Below are positions 60,914 to 64,000 of a DNA stretch of 64,000 bases, piece after piece. Origin of the DNA: Pseudomonas sp. URIL14HWK12:I12 (GTDB lineage Bacteria > Pseudomonadota > Gammaproteobacteria > Pseudomonadales > Pseudomonadaceae); the NCBI RefSeq assembly GCF_003097135.1, contig NZ_QEQL01000001.1, positions 744,001 to 808,000 of the forward strand, written 5' to 3'. The notes beneath the pieces were generated by a model. The model did no database searches. It was not told the origin of the DNA and saw only the letters and a list, made by a program, of their open reading frames with translations. How positions within the stretch are numbered: the first letter of the stretch is position 1; each line of letters opens with the position of its first letter. Both the position numbers and the translations under genes were made by a program.

Positions 60914-61132
60914 CTATAACGCTGCAGATGGCGGGTCTTCGGGGGCCAGTGGATCATCACTGGGCAATGGGAGCTGCTGCTCAGGGCTCAGCGGTATCTC
61001 GCCGCCCTGGCCTGGCCTATCGGCGCCCCCAGGAAGGTCGGTTGGGTCGACGCTTGGTTGGGCCGGCGCCTGCGGGCCCTTCGATCCAGAACTGTTGCCG
61101 GCGGCGCCGGATGCTTCGAGAGTATGTTTCAT
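60914..61132 (-). CDS. small disordered proline/acidic protein (72 aa)
   Basis: MKHTLEASGAAGNSSGSKGP and on to SLPLPSDDPLAPEDP-like segments. ATG 61132 has GGAGGTG 3 nt upstream. No hydrophobic core, no motif. It resembles the small proteins at 56873 and 57082 in style (Pro/Asp/Gly-rich). Function unknown. Confidence 0.55.
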   Translation of the reverse strand: MKHTLEASGAAGNSSGSKGPQAPAQPSVDPTDLPGGADRPGQGGEIPLSPEQQLPLPSDDPLAPEDPPSAAL

Positions 61133-61425
61133 ATGCACCTCCATGGCCGGGACACAGCGCCCGGGCTTGAGAAATTGGAGGTTCCGCGCCGCTGAGGGTG
61201 CCGGGGACCGGCCGAACGGTCGGAGCAGTGCCAAAAAGGAGCGCCTGCTGACCGCAGCGAAGCTGGACAATTGAACCGCTCATGCGTGCCCCAGTACCTG
61301 GCACTCTGGCAAAGCTACGCTCGATGACTGGCGTTGCGCTTTATGAACCTGGCTTTTTACAGGCTTTGGAAAGATGATCGGAAATGCCACTTTAGAGGCA
61401 ACCCCACAGATAGATCGACTTGCCA

Positions 61426-61743
61426 CTATCCAGGGCGAGCTTGGCTAAGCGAGGCTTCACTGGTTTGGGCAAGCAGGTGTGTGAGTTCATCGGGAAAACG
61501 ATTGAGCCAAGACTCGCCATCATCGCCAAGGAAAGTTTCCTCCGGCATATGCCGCTCCTCGTCCCATTCTTGCCCCTCCAAGATGGCCCAAAGCGTGCCG
61601 ACCTCGAGATCGGAAAAGCCCTTGTAGCGAACGGGGGTTACCGGCGTCACACGTTGCGCATCGGGATCGACTGTTTCCATTCCAGCCGCGTAACTCAAGG
61701 CGTCCGCTTCACTGGATACAAAAAAATCTGCTACAACGCCCAT
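61426..61743 (-). CDS. hypothetical protein, 105 aa
   Basis: A soluble protein starting MGVVADFFVSSEADALSYAA, with a conserved-looking aromatic and acidic character (FSDLEVGTLWAILEGQEWDE, LNRFPDELTHLLAQ). ATG 61743 has AAGGAG upstream. It may be a small cytosolic protein of unknown function found in Pseudomonas. It is divergent from the membrane protein gene at 61813. Confidence 0.7.
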   Translation of the reverse strand: MGVVADFFVSSEADALSYAAGMETVDPDAQRVTPVTPVRYKGFSDLEVGTLWAILEGQEWDEERHMPEETFLGDDGESWLNRFPDELTHLLAQTSEASLSQARPG

Positions 61744-61812
61744 GGCGCTTCTCCTTTCTGCCTGATTAACCTGCACTTGAAAACCTGTTCCAGTGAGACA
61801 CCAAGAGGAATT

Positions 61813-62145
61813 ATGCACGCAGTGCTTACAGCCTTCGCTGCTGTTGTGATGCCGATACTGACGATTGCGCTGGTGGTCCTGATAAATCGGCATACCCATA
61901 GAACCTGGCGTGCAAAAATCGATGCAGAGCTGCAGTCAGCGTTGAACGACCTTGGCGCGGGCGGCTACACCCTGGTAGTGGACAAACTCACCTCTCCTAG
62001 CACCGACAGAACGGCCAATGTCTATCGCATCCTCCATGATGAGCAAGATCACTACTTTCTCTTCATGAAGATTGGCGAGCACCCAGGTTTGCTCAAGCCA
62101 TTGAGCAAGGAGAGAGCGTTACTCGCGGCAAAGATGAACGGGTGA
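61813..62145 (+). CDS. small membrane protein, hypothetical (110 aa)
   Basis: One N-terminal span (MHAVLTAFAAVVMPILTIAL) is followed by a soluble alpha/beta segment with LGAGGYTLVVDKLTSPSTDR and YFLFMKIGEHPGLLK. AAGAGGAA lies 5 nt before the ATG. Possibly anchored to the inner membrane. Not recognised as a named family. Confidence 0.68.
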   Translation: MHAVLTAFAAVVMPILTIALVVLINRHTHRTWRAKIDAELQSALNDLGAGGYTLVVDKLTSPSTDRTANVYRILHDEQDHYFLFMKIGEHPGLLKPLSKERALLAAKMNG

Positions 62146-62257
62146 GCCGGATCAGCCGCTAACATGCGAGTGACGCCTGCGTCAGGTGCCAGTTTTTGCC
62201 GGAGTGACCGCGGCCTTTTGATGTGTTCGCCTGTTCAGGCGCATACGTCTTGGCAGC

Positions 62258-62902
62258 CTAGGGCTTGCAAGTCACTTTGGGAGGCGCAGAAGGTGACAGC
62301 ATCAGCGGAAGTACGAGTGGCGTTCCTGCCAAAGGGCTGATCTCAGCAACGGCCAATACGCAGGTAAGCGAGTAGCCGCCCTCGCCGTTCGGCCTGCTCC
62401 CAACCCCCACCAGGGCTTCGTAATCTTTGCCCGGCTCAAGCTTATAAACGGCCGCCTTTCCGGGGCACGACGAGTAGGAACTGCCATAGCTTCCGATAGT
62501 GGCCCCCAATGTCGCAATCTGGAACGGCAGATCGGCCCTGACGCGATATTCGGTGACCACTTCCTGATACTGGCCCTCAGCCATCCGGATGGCTGGAATG
62601 TACTCCACCAGCTTGGGTGCGGTCCGCTGCGGCATCCCAAGCTGCACCGGCGCGACCGGATATTGCGGATAACTGGTGTTCATCCAGCCGTCACGCCCAA
62701 ACCGCCCGGCTTCGGCCATCTTGTGACGGGTAGCAGGAGCGCAGCTGCCAGCGATGCTGTCGCCTGATACATCCGAGTTGGTGATAACGCGAATACGTGC
62801 CACCTGCGCCGACTGAGCGGGCTCCTCATAAGGCACGGTGGGAATGCCGGAACACCCGGTGAGTGATGAGACGAAGATAACTACCCAGACGGTATTGCGC
62901 AC
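62258..62902 (-). CDS. lipoprotein, hypothetical (214 aa)
   Basis: Starts at GTG 62902 (MRNTVWVVIFVSSLTGCSGI), with a signal peptide and lipobox LTGC. The mature part contains paired Cys residues (SSYSSCPGKAAVYKL, GGYSLTCVLAVAEIS) and a beta-rich fold of ~190 residues. It stands alone between small genes. No family motif recognised. Confidence 0.75.
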   Translation of the reverse strand: MRNTVWVVIFVSSLTGCSGIPTVPYEEPAQSAQVARIRVITNSDVSGDSIAGSCAPATRHKMAEAGRFGRDGWMNTSYPQYPVAPVQLGMPQRTAPKLVEYIPAIRMAEGQYQEVVTEYRVRADLPFQIATLGATIGSYGSSYSSCPGKAAVYKLEPGKDYEALVGVGSRPNGEGGYSLTCVLAVAEISPLAGTPLVLPLMLSPSAPPKVTCKP

Positions 62903-63034
62903 GACATGTCCTTATGCAGTGGGAAGAGGAAAAAAGCCGATGTAGACGGTTGTGAGATTGCTTTTGAGCAATGATCGTTGACCAAACGGGCGGCTATGGG
63001 AAGAGCACGCACCCGAACGTCAAGCATGAAAAAG

Positions 63035-63057
63035 CCCGGTTCTTCCGAACCGGGCTA
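63035..63057 (-). terminator. rho-independent terminator after tRNA-Pro
   Basis: On the minus strand AGCCCGGTTC-GGAA-GAACCGGGCT is a 10-bp stem followed by TTTT. It ends the tRNA-Pro transcript 14 nt after the CCA end. Confidence 0.88.
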
Positions 63058-63071
63058 GATCACTGAAAATA

Positions 63072-63148
63072 TGGTCGGGACGGAGTGATTCGAACACTCG
63101 ACCCCTTGCACCCCATGCAAGTGCGCTACCGGGCTGCGCTACGCCCCG
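63072..63148 (-). tRNA. tRNA-Pro (GGG anticodon)
   Basis: A 77-nt tRNA read on the minus strand. The acceptor stem CGGGGCG pairs with CGTCCCG (one G-T wobble), followed by an encoded CCA. The anticodon stem-loop is CTTGC-ATGGGGT-GCAAG, giving anticodon GGG (reads CCC). The T loop TTCGAAT is standard. It lies downstream of the ihfA-MerR operon, as in other pseudomonads. Confidence 0.96.
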
Positions 63149-63402
63149 ACTAGGCGTTTAAACCTGCTCCCGTTAGCAGCGGGAACGGGGAGAAAGATAC
63201 TCTAACCCCCTGAATATAGAAAGCTTTTTTTTCACTTTTTTTGCGATAGCCTCGGGGCATCCGAAAATAGACTTTCAGCGCAGACACAGAACCGACCCAG
63301 CTGAGCCTATTGCAACCTCAGGGCCAATCATCGATGGGGTGGCCTAAAGCGCAGCGCGAGCCGCGCATCTCCAAGGCCATGCGCTCACTCAAGCAGGCAT
63401 GA

Positions 63403-63424
63403 AAAAGCCCACACAAGGTGGGCT
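63403..63424 (-). terminator. rho-independent terminator after the MerR gene
   Basis: On the minus strand AGCCCAC-CTTGT-GTGGGCT followed by TTTT. The stem begins within the TAG stop of the MerR gene. It ends the ihfA-MerR transcript. Confidence 0.85.
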
Positions 63425-63779
63425 ATTTCTTGAGAACGACTAGCACGTCTTCCAGTTCGCTGATCATCTGCTTGATCAGTTGGCGGTATTGCGTGGTGTC
63501 GTCCTTGGCTTCATCACCGGAAAGGCGCAAGCGCGCACCGCCGATAGTGAAGCCCTGGTCGTACAGCAGCGCCCGAATCTGGCGAATCATCAGCACGTCC
63601 TGGCGCTGATAATACCGGCGGTTACCGCGCCGTTTGACGGGGTTGAGCTGCGGAAACTCCTGTTCCCAGTATCGGAGCACGTGCGGCTTGACCGCGCACA
63701 AGTCGCTTACTTCACCAATGGTGAAGTAGCGCTTGCCGGGTATGGGCGGAAGCTCGTCGTTATGACTTGGTTCCAGCAT
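63423..63779 (-). CDS. MerR-family transcriptional regulator
   Basis: A 118-residue regulator with the MerR winged HTH at ~18-85 ([60 protein letters not shown]) and a short C-terminal coiled coil. It lacks the metal-binding cysteines of classic MerR. Start 63779 (MLEPSHNDE) overlaps the 3' end of ihfA by 20 nt, a neighbourhood conserved across pseudomonads. Role unknown. Confidence 0.92.
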   Translation of the reverse strand: MLEPSHNDELPPIPGKRYFTIGEVSDLCAVKPHVLRYWEQEFPQLNPVKRRGNRRYYQRQDVLMIRQIRALLYDQGFTIGGARLRLSGDEAKDDTTQYRQLIKQMISELEDVLVVLKK

Positions 63780-64000
63780 AGGCTTCAACTCGGGCTTTCA
63801 ATTTTTGCCCTGGACGAAAGGTGACGACGCGGCGCGCCGTAATTGGGATTTCTTCACCCGTTTTCGGGTTGCGGCCAGGCCGCTGCCGTTTATCTCGCAA
63901 GTCGAAATTGCCGAAACCGGACAATTTAACCTGCTCGTTGTCTTCGAGCGCGTGCCTGATCTCTTCGAAAAACAGCTCGACCAATTCCTTGGCCTCGCGT
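63760..64000 (-). CDS. ihfA: integration host factor alpha subunit (partial, 5' end beyond window)
   Basis: The 3' part of ihf[21 protein letters not shown] leads into the DNA-binding arm region with [18 protein letters not shown] and ending [11 protein letters not shown]. The IHF hallmark [12 protein letters not shown] with the intercalating Pro is present. With IhfB it bends DNA at recombination, replication and promoter sites. About 20 N-terminal residues lie outside the window. Confidence 0.95.
   Translation of the reverse strand, partial: REAKELVELFFEEIRHALEDNEQVKLSGFGNFDLRDKRQRPGRNPKTGEEIPITARRVVTFRPGQKLKARVEAYAGTKS

Noticed and set aside
62171..62241. Two short palindromes (TGACGCCTGCGTCA and CGCCTGTTCAGGCG) between convergent genes
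   Set aside because: Tiny 2-nt loops make them poor terminators and no regulator is implied; not enough to call a feature.
63216..63245. Poly-T/A-rich stretch upstream of tRNA-Pro as a mobile-element scar
   Set aside because: No target-site duplication or inverted terminal repeats; more likely an upstream promoter element of the tRNA gene.

Overview
The window looks like chromosome from a Pseudomonas species, most likely of the P. putida/fluorescens lineage. It is GC-rich, densely packed with short operons, and carries ErdR-like, TgpA, tatD, map-ParD, PagL and ihfA-MerR-tRNA-Pro neighbourhoods in versions familiar from that genus. No phage, insertion sequence or CRISPR array was seen. Products were assigned by reading motifs, not by database search.

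Layout. 0-10 kb: ECF sigma/anti-sigma pair, map with a ParD-like antitoxin gene, a lipoprotein, SDR plus LysR, an EmrAB-type efflux pair, an AmiC-like amidase, a LysE exporter and an EamA transporter broken at a C8 tract. 10.5-17.5 kb: an orphan RHS-core protein with simple sequence repeats, then an operon of M20 amidohydrolase, aldehyde dehydrogenase and 3-hydroxyisobutyrate-dehydrogenase-like enzyme with a divergent LysR gene and a DUF3100 membrane protein. 17.5-37 kb: mostly core functions (ErdR-like regulator, MscS, aldo/keto reductase, DUF1624, MFS, MltF-like lytic transglycosylase, tatD, chemoreceptor, thioesterase, CHAD, the MoxR-DUF58-TgpA operon, patatin, and a thioredoxin-reductase-like enzyme under an Rrf2 regulator).

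37-57 kb is the accessory part and the most interesting. Two large RTX proteins (a delta-60/RTX protein and a mannuronan-epimerase-like/RTX protein that seems to lack catalytic residues) flank a compact seven-gene operon (41137-47425). That operon encodes a thermostable-hemolysin/GNAT-like protein, an acyl-adenylating enzyme, a haem-oxygenase-like di-iron oxidase, an SDR, a TPR protein and a two-component system. It looks like a self-regulated pathway for a small acyl-derived metabolite, with a PmrA/QseB-type direct repeat in front. Next to it, 50426-56739 encodes a four-gene set (MoxR ATPase, small bpX5-like protein, vWA-like/beta-propeller protein, bpX6-like membrane/beta-propeller protein) that matches the predicted MoxR-vWA-beta-propeller ternary conflict systems, whose function is untested as far as I know.

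57-64 kb: small disordered proteins, an autotransporter with cadherin/Ig-like passenger, PagL lipid A deacylase, small hypothetical proteins, tRNA-Pro(GGG), a MerR regulator and the 3' part of ihfA at the window edge.
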